Shown here piece after piece: positions 37,901 to 50,700 of a stretch of 64,000 nucleotides of DNA. The DNA is from Strigops habroptila. Its lineage: Eukaryota; Chordata; Aves; Psittaciformes; Psittacidae. Position 1 is the first letter of the stretch. Each line of letters begins with the position of its first letter. The position numbers and the translations under genes were made by a program. The DNA lies in assembly GCF_004027225.2 (NCBI RefSeq), contig NC_044278.2, positions 58,025,743-58,089,742 of the forward strand, given 5' to 3'. The notes under the pieces are model-generated. The model was given only the letters and a program-made list of their open reading frames with translations. It searched no databases and was not told the DNA's origin.

Positions 37901-40900
37901 TTTTACGTCTTCTTGCTATGTATTTAACTTAAATGAAAGAGGCTTAATGAGAAGTCTGTTCACGGACGGTCTCTCACACATATTATAAGATACTCAGTTA
38001 CAAAGCACAGTTAAATGAAGAAGTCACTGTTACTATTGCAGTCAGTATTCGATAAATGGCAATATTGAAGGTGTGAGTTTTATACTTCAAACAAAGAAAA
38101 AAGTCATTGTTTTTTAATGTATTTGTTCAAAAAAGTATCAGGATGTGTTTTTTCAGCTGATGTTGCTCTAAATTGTAAAATCTACAACTGAACTCAAAAT
38201 GATGAAATTAATTCAATGATGACCAAGCCAAAGAAAGACGTGGTCCAGGATACCATCTTGGAGCACAGACCCTACTGACAAGATTCTGTTCTCAGTTACT
38301 TTGTAAATATTGTGGATATCCCAGATCAGCTGTATTAAACATTCTTCCTCTTGCAATCTAACATCATAAATTCTTATTGAATACAATCTTTTTTGACCAT
38401 TTGGAGCTAAACCTTTCCCTTTCTTAGGCTGTCAGCTCTTGTTGTAAGGCACTACCAGGTCCTCTATTCATCTTCAGGCTCTGCTCACAAGAATCTTACA
38501 GAATCACAACTAATTCTTTTTTTAGCATGGACACCCCAACCCTGCATTTGGAAGTATCACACAATTTAGGCACGTTTCCCCAGCAACACTGTCTTTATTT
38601 TAAGTTGGATCCCCAGAAAAGAAGGAGGCTGCCATCCATCCACCCACTTTTGATTCCCTCTAGACGTTCTGTCCTTTTATTTTTGACATCATTTAACTAG
38701 TAGGCTTTCCCCAGTTTGAAAAAAGCACCAGAGCAGCTAACATGTGCTTTGTTGAGACATCCTTATTTCCTAATTTACACGCAGCTTCCTTGAACACTCA
38801 CTTCATTAAGGAAACCCTGTCACTGAGCAGTAGGGACTTGTCGATCCAGCCAATGCAAAGAGGGCAGATTATTTTGTTCTCCAGGAACGATAACAGCAAC
38901 GCACTGGGCCTCATTCTCTTGGATAACTCATGGTGCTAGATTGTGCCTAGCACTGCTGTTAAATGTGCTCCTATGACAGAATTTATTGGGTTGTATCAAT
39001 TTCTGCTGTTCTCTCAGTGTTGTTGCTGGAGTTAGAATAGGGAAAATTCATTTTGGCTGTGTTTTCTCCAAATAGAAGGTGGGGAGCTCTGGTTGATAGC
39101 TTCTTTCTTTGTTTTATTGTCTCGCTGTAGTCAGTATGAGGTTAACCTTAAGCCACCGCACACAAGTTTCACCTTATCCAACTCCTTCTTCCCCCATGAA
39201 AAATCCCTTTTCTTCACTAGGATTTTACAACTGCATAAGAGAAGCGCGTTATTGAGTCCATGGTGAAAATAAAGCTGCTTTAAAAAATGCTTGTTAATGG
39301 TAGTTTGATACTGAAGTTACTTCAGCACTGCCTTTCAGAGTTGCAGGGAAGATCATGGACTGTAGCAGCATCATTGTTATGTCGCAAAATCTCAGCAAAT
39401 GACTAGAACCTGTCAGGCTCACTGTAAAGTGAATGAGTAAATTTTTTTAAATGTAAAACCGGCAGAAATTGTATACGCAGATATGTTTCTCAGGTAGAAC
39501 AGAGGACATTTAAAAAAAATAAAATTTGATATCTTGTATTTTGGAAATATATCCAATATACTCTTTGTAATTTGTTTTTGAAATTTAGCTATGCACCATG
39601 AAGCTTTAATATAGTCTTTATTGTATTTTTTAATGCTGTACTCATATATACTGCATTTCACCATAGATGAACTGGTTTTTAATTTTACATCCCTCCTCAC
39701 TCTTCCATGAAACACTGTCTTCTTTAGACATTGTATTGCTGGCCAGCAATATGGTACCTTTGTCAACAGAAAGAAAAAAGAAAATTTTAATTGCATGCAT
39801 TTAATTCCCCTGTGTCAGGACTATTCATCCAACTAAATAAGCACAACATGATCTCCAGTTTCATATGAACTTCATGACAGTCAGATAACTCCAGCCATCT
39901 CAAATCTCTAAGGTTAGCAGTGATAAACCGAACAGGATTCACTGGTTATTGCACCATATCATTTTATGTTAACAAGTGATGAGATGCAGTCTCCCTCTGT
40001 CATCTCTGCTAAAACCTATCCCCAGTAAGATGTACTTAGGAGAAGGTGGTTGCCTGTTTTCTCTCTGACTATTGGCTTTTCCTCCTTCTTTAGCAATTAA
40101 GTTTTTCCAGGTAAAAACCCTAAGTACTCTGCTTGTTTTTAAGAGTGGTGTCTTATAGCAGATTCTACTGTGGAGGAAAGTCTGTCTTCTCCACTTACAT
40201 GCAGACAAGAGTGCTGGAGAGGCTCCAGCTTCTGTTTCTGATAGTAGCGCTGAGACAGGCAGGTACTGTGTTTGACAGAGTATGAAGGATACCTTTCTCT
40301 TCTGCTAAGTATCCTTAGTTTTCTCTTTGGATGGTCACTCCAAGACACCTAGCTCTCCTCTCCATTCTTTGTCATTATTTCCTTTGAGTCAAATTTCTCC
40401 CCTTCTCTTTTGGCTTTAAAGGAATTTTTTCTTTATTTTGGAGCCTTCAGAACAAGCAAAAAGTGCAGCAGTTGCCATTTAAGACAAACAAATGCATTCT
40501 CAAGAAGTGTTACTATAAAACAGAAAAGAAAGCTCACCTTATAGCATTTCATGTACAATGTTGCTAACATTGAGGGACATCCAGGTGCATAACTATCATA
40601 GGTAAAAACTGTTCTACTTAAACCAAATCAAGCTTGAAGAAATTTCTTGATTTATTAATAGCACATAATTAATCAGAAATTGGTGAATAATAATATATTG
40701 ATATTGATAATGATAATGATAATGATGGTGACAGTGATAGTGATAGTAATAATGATGATAATATGTTCAAGATCAATATCAGCAGATAAACCACAACACT
40801 AAACACTCAAAAACTCTTACTGGACTCCTACAGATTTTTTGATACCTTTCTATAACTAATTTCCCAAAGTTCAAATCCTTCACATGCAGCAACAAATGTG

Positions 40901-43900
40901 TTTGCTCTGGCTGTGTGTGACCTCCCACTTCTGCACTGCACCCACTGGGTCACCCTTGCTGGATGCCTGCTCTGTCCCTCAGTCCACATGGATGCTGCAC
41001 CCTCGGTGCTTGGCAGGGGCCGTGGTGGGCAGGGGCCACCTGGGCACTGCAAACCCTACTCTCTTCCCATCACCAGTGCACTACCCTCTGTTAGTGCATC
41101 TTTTGTGCTGCTTTTCAAGCTCACCCCTTTGTTTCAGAAGTCTCCAATTCCCTGGTTACTGTTAAATCCTGCTGATGGTCATCTTCCTTAGCAACACTGG
41201 TTTGGGCAAATGTCCTTTCAGACAGTTTCTGGTGCTCCATCATGCATGCTGTTCACGCTGAAATTCCTGTCTTAGCAAGCCATTTTGCCAAGGGTGGTCC
41301 AAAAGAGCAATCACGCACATAATGTTTTGCTGGCAGGAAATACAAGAAGAGAAAGTAAATGTATATGGGGGAGTAGGAGCTTCAAAATGAGTGTATTCCT
41401 CCACACTGTTATTCTCCCTCATTTGTGTTGTCTGGCCACTGTGTCATATTAAGGGAACTTTTTTCCTAGACATTTATGTCTAACACTGGTTCTGGGTCTT
41501 TGACTGGAAATGTTGGTCCCTGTTGGGCTCAGCAGGGGCTCAGCATTATGCAATCCCCAGAGCAGAGACCAAGTGAGCAGAAGGGCTCATTCCCTGAAGT
41601 CCTTCCTCGAGCAGGGAGAGCTTTCTCAGTTCAGGGTTTGGCCTCCATGGAACAGCTAAACTCGAGAAGATAATGCGTAAATAGAGTGCTTATATAGCCA
41701 AATTCTGTAAGACAGAGTCCTTAATTCTATGACCATAACAAAAGCCACTCTGCTTCTGCAAACAGACCTTGGGGAAAGGACAACAATTAAAAAGCAAAAC
41801 AAAACCAAACCTGCATTCAGATTTATTTGAGAAGGAGATTAAAAGCTTTGAAAAAGACATTCTGCTTTGAAATGGAGAGTCCCCTCCAAAGAAAAGCATG
41901 CCTTTTTTTTTTTGAAAGTTGCTCTTCTGGCCAGCTGCTTACAGGCAGACCAGGCAGATCTTTTGCAATTTACCTTAGGGAAGGGACATATATGCTCTGC
42001 ACGAAGGTCTCTGGGACTCAGGTGGAGAGAGAAACAGCTACTGAGGGTGAGATGCACTTCTCGGTAGAGGCTATGGGGGTGGTATCACTATAGACAGGCA
42101 GTTTTGGATCCTAATCCAGATAGTATAAACAGACTTAGTACGTACAGCTCTTTGTTGTTGTTTGCCAGTCTGATCTGATTAATAGACTCAGGAGTGGCCA
42201 TTTCCATGAAACTTACAGTTCCAATATTTTCAGTCGAATATAATGCTTTAAAAGCTGAAAAGCTTTTGCTTTTTGCTACAGTAAAGCTTTTGTGGAGTGA
42301 TATAATCTAATGAGGTGAGAAAACACTCAGGACAACGAGTGTCCAGGCATAACCACTTTGGCCAAAGGGCAGAATAAATGTTAGCTCAAGTCTTACAGCT
42401 GTCAGGAGTCAGCAGACATACAAGAGTTCATAAAAATGAAGTTTAACATGTCAGGGAAGCAATCCATTCATTTTCAGTGCCAGTAAAATTCTGTGTAAAT
42501 ACATTTGACCTCAAACAGAGAAAATTAATTGCTTTCATATAAATGAGTCAAATTACTTAACAAGAAAATACAGGTATCTTCAGCAATAATTGTAAGTGGC
42601 AATGTTTGAGTACTTACTCATTTTGAATGGCACTCAGCTCAGACCTCTGACAAGAGTAAGTGCTGCCAAATATGGCAAAGCTTTGGGTTAAACTCCTTGC
42701 TTCTCACTCCATGTTAGATGTATAACTTGGAATGTCCAGAGGCCTGAGCTCCCAGTTATTTACACACTCGCCTTCCTAGATAGTTTGGTTTTTGTGTATG
42801 GTTTTAAAGTCCGGCAGATAATGAGCAAAACACAGTGTTTGTGGGTCATATGATACTGAAATGGATTAACATAGTCTTCTCTCTGGCTGTTGGGTTTAGA
42901 GTGAGTGATGTTTGAGGAAACTTGGATGGATAGTAAAAATGGTCTGGTATCGGTTCTCCCTGTAGCTGGCTCTTGGTGAGACATTTATTTTAATGTAATC
43001 TTTTCACATACACTAGTGGAGAGTTAGGATTTGGGTATTTGCCAGAAATCTCAGACATATGGTACACATGTTAGCCTATATCCTTTACTCCAGTAATCAA
43101 TGTAAGGTATCCATTACCATAGACTGTGGTAATCCCTCTATAAACACACAGTTCTGATCTACATGTAACTATACTCAGATAAAATTAAAGCTACATATTA
43201 AATCGTTCTGATTTAGGAGGCATGGATGAATGAGTGTCGGCATTATAATTCAGCTGTTAAAATCAGATCTGTTCAGCTTGTGATGCTAAGTATGTGTCAG
43301 CCATTCCAGTATTTGACTGGGAGACCAACTGGAAATTTCTGGTGAGGCACAAGCTAAGAAGCCAGAAACAAATCATTCTGGACAAATCCTTGATGAAAGC
43401 TCAACCTCAGACACTGATGGGGTTATCCCACCGGTTGCCTAAGCAGAAGAGCATACTGCTTCCCTGGCTGGCTGGGGAAGCACCAAATAAAATTAAGCTG
43501 AGCAGAAGTTTCAGAATGAAGATCTCTTCAAATGCCTCAAAGTGTACTAATTATAATGAATTTTCAGCCCCATATAGCCCATTGCCACAGTACTGTTTCC
43601 ATACAGCACAACCTGGTAGGTGCAAATTGCTTCATTTCAGAGAAGTTTCCAATTCTCTGGCTGCACATAGCAGACATAAAATCATGTTTATCTAAGAAAT
43701 TAGCCAAGAAACTATCCAAAAAATTGCAAATGTTCAGATTCCTGGTCTAGTTCCCTGAGTTCCCCATTAGCACCCATCCTCTATTTTGATGCTTTTGATT
43801 AGCTGCTTGTCTTTGAACTCCTACCCTATGGGGGTACTGATCCCTTTGAAATATTTACTTGCTGGCCTACTCAACTTTAAGACCAGGGCTTTATAGCTTA

Positions 43901-46900
43901 AAGTGTAGCAATATAACTACAAACAAAAGCATGAAAGTAACTATTCTGTTCTTATTTGAGATTCTGACAACCAAATCAACCCTATACTTGATGTCAATTT
44001 TACAAAAGTGTGATGTGTGCTGGTAAGGCAAAGTTTGGGCCCACAGCCCTGAGTGCTGAGTGGAGCCTTGCCCATGTGAAAACAAAAATGAGACAATCTC
44101 TCTCTCCAAGTGTTTGGACCACTTGTCTGTGCTAGAAAGGTAAATGAATGTTAACTAAAAGCACATTAAACAGCCTTGTATTCAGCATAAATAGGCACTA
44201 TCATATTTAATAGAAGACAAGTACTGGGAGACATCTGCAGGCTTTATGGCAGGTTTGCTTAATAAATACCCTCCAATTTCTGCAGCTTTTCTCATCCTTC
44301 CAAACAGGTTGTGAGATAGGTATAGACAGCCCTCAGAGCAGGATAAGGCTTTATACCATGCACTGCCAAACTGCAGAGGGTGAGAGGTGCGTGCAAGCAG
44401 AAGCAGCTAGTTGCAATGCACTTGGGCACTGCATGATGGTGACTGTCCTCGCTGTCTGTGGTAAGATCTGGTTTCATTGCAGACATAATTTACAAAAAGG
44501 GAGCCAGCCCTTCACCTTTATGCCTGTTGAAGCCAAATTTTCTTCTTATTCTTCATTTATCGATCACAGCATGTTTTGTTCTAAAATTACGGGTGCCATA
44601 ATATTGATGTTGCTAAATATATGCCAAGCGTCTTGACTCACCATAAAAAAATCCTCTTGTTTCTCATTGACTCCCAACTGAAGCCTCATTTTTAACTCTA
44701 TGAATCACTGTGGACACTGAAACACTTAACCTATTTCTCTCTCTGCATGCAGGAAGCCCAGGACCTTGAAGCAGGAATTTAATTTGTTCAATAAAAGTAT
44801 GGCTCATTAATGTGGCTTGGTGCTGATATATCCATTGGCAGAGCTGTACCTTACCCAACACCTATGAAATGAAATGTACACCAGCAAAGGAAGTTCTGAT
44901 TGAAGGAAGGCGTATGTGTTCATAATATGAGACACTCATCTATTTGAAATCTTAGTTTTAAACACTTTTCCCCATTCTTCCCTCATGCTGCACAGTCACT
45001 GATAAAATACTATTTTCAGTTTGGTAATAAGTTGTACTGATTCTTTTAATAGAACTTGTATGACTTAGTTTTCATCTCGTCTTTAAGTGTAAGCCTTACT
45101 TGAAACAAATGAGTAACTCCACAGGCTTCATGAGACCAACATGTAGGCAAAATGTGCTGAAGAAAAGCAGAGAGTGCATTTAGGGTACTCACTGGAAAAG
45201 GGTGAAATAAAGAGCAGATCCTTTATTGTGCATGAAAAGGAGGAAGGAAAAGTTCAGGTAGCATCCACTATTTTATGTCAGGGAGAGGTAGATTTTACCC
45301 ACCCAAAATGACCACACACCCTTTTCCCCATGCTAGTGCAAAAAATTTCCACTCCTAAACTCAGATATATTTAAATACTTAGAAAGGGGCTATGATTTAA
45401 CAGGCTATGTGGGACAGAAGTGGGAATTTAGGCAGATAATGAGTAGCCTGAGAAAGAAAGCAGCAGACAATGCCTTTCTTACCAGGCAGGGAAGGCCAGT
45501 TGCAGTGAATAATCACTAGCAAGTTGGTAACCATTTAGTAGTGTTCTACTAAAAAATGTAGCAAATACTTAGAATTTAAAAGTATTCGTATCTAACATGC
45601 TAGTATTCAAAAAGATAGTAACAAACACTGAATCTGGAGTGGCTCTCTAAGATCCCATGTTTCTGCAGCATGGGAGTTGTTCGGGCACAAAATCTGCAAT
45701 GAGCATGGAAACAGAAACACTGTTGGGGAACAATAATTTTCAGTTTGGTTAAAATGAAATGTCAAAAGAGAGAAAGAAGATAATTAATATGAAAATGTGC
45801 AATCCTTTAGAGTATCTTTACCTTCTATCATTTTACTGCCTGCCTCTGATGGGCCCAAGTCACAGTACTGGGACTCTGCTTTCTCATTTCTGCAACCACG
45901 TTGGCTTCAATGAAATTACACCAAATAGGAACCTGCTTCTTGCTGCCATCAAAAATAAAATGCCATCCTCCTTTTCTCAGTAAATTTAACAAACACACAG
46001 AGTCTTTTCACTCTGGGATTGCATGGGCTTGGACAGAAAGCAGGGTGACTGTGAAAAGGGGTACAGGCTTCCTGGAACCTTGTATCTCCTCATTACTGAA
46101 AGCTTGGGAGGACTTCCTATGAGAAACCATCATCACAAAACTCCCTGCATTTTGCTTTAGCTCACACATAGGTTAGAAAATATACAGTCAGAGGGAATTA
46201 TCTCTTTGAACACTATCCTGTCTTGAAATTTCCATTTCCAGTCAAGATGGGTGAGAAGCTGAGGGCTGAGTGCCTGCTACAGTAAAGCCTGACCTCTTGA
46301 CAGCTCCCCACTCAGATTATTGCACCCAAAGGGCTGTGATGAAACAAAGATGGCTGCTGCTCCCAGAGGAGGGAACAAAATGTGAACTAATGGTGCTGGG
46401 GTCACTCAGCTGCTCCTGTGCCTCTTTATGTACTTGGGACACACAGCTGTGAAGCTGAAGAGGTCACATGAAGCCTGGCTCCCCTTTTCTTCTCTGCAAG
46501 AAAGCAGGTGCATCTCCTCTCTGACTGCTCTGAGATGCTGAGATGTTTCCACCAGGAACAGTCCTGCCATCATCCTTTTAATGCACAGCGCAGCCATTGA
46601 GGGACATTATGAGACGAGGTGGGCTGCTGTGCCAATAATACCTTCTGCAGCTTTTTATGTCTTACATCACACATAGAGTCGTTGCCTCCCAAACATCTCT
46701 ACTGTGTATGTTAGACATTGGACAACTGGATATGTATTTACTTCAGTAGGCCCAAAATCTATAAAAAAGAGGTTGGGAGGACTCTGTCTTTCTCAGTCTC
46801 AGTTTTGATTAGAAAGCATTGCCTTCAGAGAAAACTAGGAAACATTTTCCAAAGTAAAACCAGATGATTAAATCAGAGAATAGAGAATCACCTTCCTGTT

Positions 46901-46915
46901 ATAAGCACATTTATG
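31970..46915. other. intergenic region between CHST10 and NMS, no gene seen
   Basis: About 15 kb of AT-rich unique sequence holding one microsatellite (40688-40760). No coding exon, RNA gene or recent transposon was recognised. It may hold regulatory elements for either gene, but nothing can be singled out by eye. Confidence 0.55.
40688..40760. repeat. imperfect (GAT)n / (TGATAA)n microsatellite
   Basis: AATAATAATATATTGATATTG followed by repeated TGATAATGATAATGATAATG, TGACAGTGATAGTGATAG and AATGATGATAAT. Interrupted tandem repeats of TGATAA/TGATAG units. Confidence 0.85.
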
Positions 46916-47180
46916 TCATAGAATCACCGAATGGTTTGGGCTGGAAGGAACTTTCAAAGATCATATGGTTCCAACCCCCTGCCATGGGCAGGGACACCTT
47001 CCACTAGACCAGGTTGCTCAAAGCCCCATCCAACCTGGCCTTGAACACTGCCAGGGATTGGGCAGCCACAGCTTCTCTGGGCAACCTGTGCCAGTGCCTC
47101 ACCACCTTCATAATGAAGAATTTCTTTCTTATATCTAATCTAAATCTACTCTCTTTCAGTTTAAAGCCATTAAACTTGTT
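46916..47180 (-). mobile_element. CR1 LINE 3' fragment upstream of NMS
   Basis: Reverse-oriented CR1 end: AGAATCACCGAATGGTTTGG, CTAGACCAGGTTGCTCAAAG and the complement of the [11 protein letters not shown] coding remnant. It lies about 0.5 kb upstream of the NMS promoter. Confidence 0.93.
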
Positions 47181-47708
47181 TACTGCCATACTCACTTTGA
47201 AATTAAACAAGGTGTTTGGCTTTCCTTATTTCACATGAAGGTAAATGTGAGAAGCTGGCCTGGGACTTGTTCGATATGAAAGTTCACATCCCGTCAGATT
47301 AGAAGGCAAACTTTATTTCCCAAGCTGCCACAAGAAGAAACATTTTCCAAACACTCAGTAAGCCCTACCACGAAACTGAATGTTCCGTTTAAAATGAAAA
47401 TCACAGCAGCTCCGTGGCTTCTCCTTGCACAGCCCCGTCTTTCCCTCCCTCCCTCCTTTCTGTCACCTCTTCTGGAAAACCAGCTTTTACGGGGGCTTAC
47501 AAAGGGACGGAGTGACTGATGCACGACTCGGGCAACCTCCAGCGGGCGGGGGTTTCCCGCTCACACCGATTCGGGGGCGCGGCGGCGGGAGCGGTTCGCG
47601 GGGCCGCCCCAGCGCCCATTGGCTCTGTGGCGGCCCGGCCTCGGCGCGGCCCCATAAAGGCAGCCGGTCGGTCCATCCATCCATCCGCCCGGTTGCCGCT
47701 GCCCCGCT

Positions 47709-47781
47709 ATGTCCCCGCCGCCGCCCGCCCTGCCCTGGCTGCTCGCCGCCTGCTGCCTCTGCGCCCTCCCGCGGGGCTCAG
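47709..47781 (+). CDS. NMS: NMS exon 1: signal peptide
   Basis: ATG at 47709, about 26 bases downstream of the expected start site, so the 5'UTR is short. Translation MSPPPPALPWLLAACCLCAL then PRGS, a hydrophobic secretion signal, with the codon for G25 split at donor GTACGT. The hydrophobic core matches the mammalian one in character (CFCMLQIPSSG), and the next exon opens with the same FP as mature human pro-NMS. Ends in phase 1. Confidence 0.88.
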
Positions 47782-50700
47782 GTACGTCCCGCCCCGGCAC
47801 GGGGGGAACACATAAGAGACCCCTCCCGAACCTCGGGAAGGATGGCTTCCCCTCGAGGGGCGCCGTCGGGCCTGGGCTCCGCGGCGTCTCCGCTCAGCCG
47901 TGTCCCCCCGTGCCGTGTCCCCGCAGGGTTCCCCTACCCTTCTTCGCGCTCCGGGGACGGCGCGGATCTGCCCAAAAGCCAGGTAGGTCCGTCTTTGCCT
48001 TCTCCGCCCGAAAGCGATGCGCGGTGGAGGGGTAGGACAGAGACCGTCCAGCCCGGGCTGGCCGCGGGAGGTGGGAAATGAGACTCGCTCATGGCAGTGA
48101 AATGAGGTAGGGAATTGGCAACGGGCTGGAAATGCGTTCTGAAATCCCTGGGGTGGGTGATGAAGAGAGTAGGGAGGCTGAAACCCTTTGCTAACCGGGG
48201 AGGGAGGTGGCACAGGTATGGGCAGGGGTGGGATGTGCAGCTGGCTGCAGAATAGGATACCTGTGTCAGCGAAAGCTGGACAGGATAATAACTAGCCAGT
48301 TCTGGCTCCCTGAGCTATAAAGCATGTCCCGAGGTATGACAGACCCAGTGTTAATGTCTTTACTTTTTTTTAAAGCAGCTGGCACTGTGTTTCAGTCAGT
48401 GGATGGAACTGTCTAATCAACCCCAGGTAAACTGACTTAGGTAATGTGTTTGATCTGCTGGGACTCTCCCTTCCAGACATACTAATTGCGCTGTGTAACC
48501 CTGAGTGTAGATGTCTGCAGGTGGAAGAGCCTCCTTCAGAGAGCCAGCGGCTCTGGAAAGCAGAGTGACTTTGCTGGTGCATGTGCTCTCCTCCCTGCAG
48601 AGCTAGCTCAGACCTAGGCAAAGGAAAAAGTGCTTTCTTCCCATCACAGCAGTAGCTAGCACTGGAGCAAGAAGTAGTGCTGGTCAGCGCTGCAAGAGTT
48701 AAAGGCAGGGTCCTGTCTGGTCCCAGCTTGGTGATGGTGGGTTTTCTCCAAGGTGGTCAGAGAGCAGGGGAGAGGGGGGAAGTTTTCACAGTTTGTTTCT
48801 GCTGTGGTGTCTCTGGCCCAGAGCTTGCAAACTGTTTAAAACACCCTCAGTAGCTTTGAAAGGTCATCCTTGCTACATTTGATATCGAGCCCAAGGGTCA
48901 TTTTCAAAGGTGAGAGAAAAGTCTGCAGGATCAGGAATGATCTGGAAACTTTGAACATTCTGTGCTGATTTTTTTCTTCCTGAAGTCTTTCAGTTTTGTA
49001 AACCAAAACTTGTGGAAAATAGTTCCCAGAACCAGTTGTTCAAGGATCTCGCATTTTCTTCCTTTGGAGCTATAGCTGTTTCTTGTCTGATGGGATTGCA
49101 TGCATCGGCAATCCCTGTCCTGTGGCAGTGAGTATGGGGCAGTACTTTTCAGTATATGATTAGAGATTATAGTCCTGATTGTCTGAAATGCTTGTGAAAG
49201 AAATTGAGTGTAGATTAAATATGCCAAACACCAAAGCTTTTTCTACAACACAGGAAGATGTATTTTAAGTGTAAGAGGCTGATTTAGATCTTTATAGCAC
49301 AAGACTGTTGACAACATTAGTAGGTTGTGTGTATTCTCCTCATACAAAATACTAGCTTTCCAGCTCATAACAGCATCATAAGCCTTTCCCTGCTCGGAGT
49401 GGTTTTAGTGGAACTGTGTTTAATCTAAATTATGCTGGGATCAGGATCAAGCCTGTTCTTTATCAAAATACACCACATCCTCTCAATAAATGTATTGTGT
49501 ACTGTCTGGTTTTGCAGATCTCCAGCACGGTTTTGGATCTCTGTTATTCCATATTCAACAGCATGCAAACAAATGAGGTAAAGTATATTTGTTTCTTTTA
49601 TTTCAAAGCACCTCCTTCTTAACCTTAAAAAGCAACCCCTCCAAATCCAGCTTTTGGACATTTCTCTCCAAATAATAATGTATAATCTAATAGTGTCATG
49701 GTTTAGGAGCTGTCAGATAGTATATAAAAGATCATTTCTTCTCATTAGTATTTGCATGTAATTCTTAACTCCATTAAACTATATATGAAATTGCTGTTTT
49801 TCAGAAATCAAGAACCAAAACATCCACTTACAGCTGGGGTCAGTATTTTAACCTGTCACTTTTGACTAATACAGGGTTAAATATGTTAAAAATATGCATA
49901 ACATTGGATCAACAGAATACTTAATATCATGCTAAACATAGAATCATAGAATGGTTTGGGTTGGAAGGGACCTTAAAGATCACCTAGTTCCAACCCCACT
50001 GCCATGGGTAGGGACACCTTCCACTAGACCAGAAGGAACATGAGGCAGAGTATGTCTCCTCTAGAACATGGAGGCATATGAGTTTCTTTACTGACTTTAA
50101 TACTCTATTTGAGCTTGTTTTTTTTGTGTTTCTGACTTGTATCCATAAGATTAAGTTGAGGAGTTACTAAGTGTAGCTCTTTCTCATTGATGCAGACATA
50201 TTAGGACCTAGCTCAATGTCAGATATGCTTTATATAACTTTATCACCACCAGTTTATTAAAAGCCTTTCCCATAAAATTCACTCAGCCCCTGGGTATGTT
50301 AAAAAGGCCAATTTACTTGTGGAGTTTGAGTCCTCTGTTGTTTCAAATCACAAGTAGAGCCTTCAAGACAACAATAAAGTATTTTGACATGTATTTCAAT
50401 ATCTCCTCTTGCAAGCATGCTTTCCTAAAGCAGCCATGAACCTCTACAATACTGAAATTGATTGTATAAAAAATTCCAGCATTTCAGTCTTAAATGTCTA
50501 CTAAATGTTTTTGAGTTCAGTATTGCCTCCTATGCTTCTGCAGCTTAGCTAGTGAGGGGATATCCAGAATCATCTGGTAACTTTAAATGAAGCCCTATTC
50601 CTGGTTTCTATTTTAGTTACTAACTTTGCAAAAAATTCACACTCTCTGTCCTCTAGATTGGGAGCTGAAACTCATACAGTATTCTGTTGAGAGCTATGAC

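Larger units (their letters stand above)
47530..48060 (+). promoter_or_regulatory. CpG-island promoter of NMS with TATA-like and CCAAT elements
   Basis: GC- and CpG-dense block spanning the NMS promoter and exons 1-2. An inverted CCAAT box (CCATTGG, about 47617-47622) and a TATA-like CCATAAAGG (47653-47658) lie about 90 and 53 bases upstream of the ATG. This places the start site near 47680-47685. A short (CCAT)n tract lies between TATA and ATG. Confidence 0.7.

Noticed and set aside
39419-39796. 125-codon minus-strand open frame, Lys/Phe-rich
   Set aside because: AT-rich composition explains it; no recognisable domain.
43294-43695. 133-codon plus-strand open frame
   Set aside because: No family resemblance, no splice or promoter context, and composition like surrounding intergenic DNA.
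47425-48081. 218-codon open frame overlapping NMS exons 1-2
   Set aside because: GC-driven frame spanning the promoter, exon and intron of NMS. It is out of frame with the NMS signal peptide.
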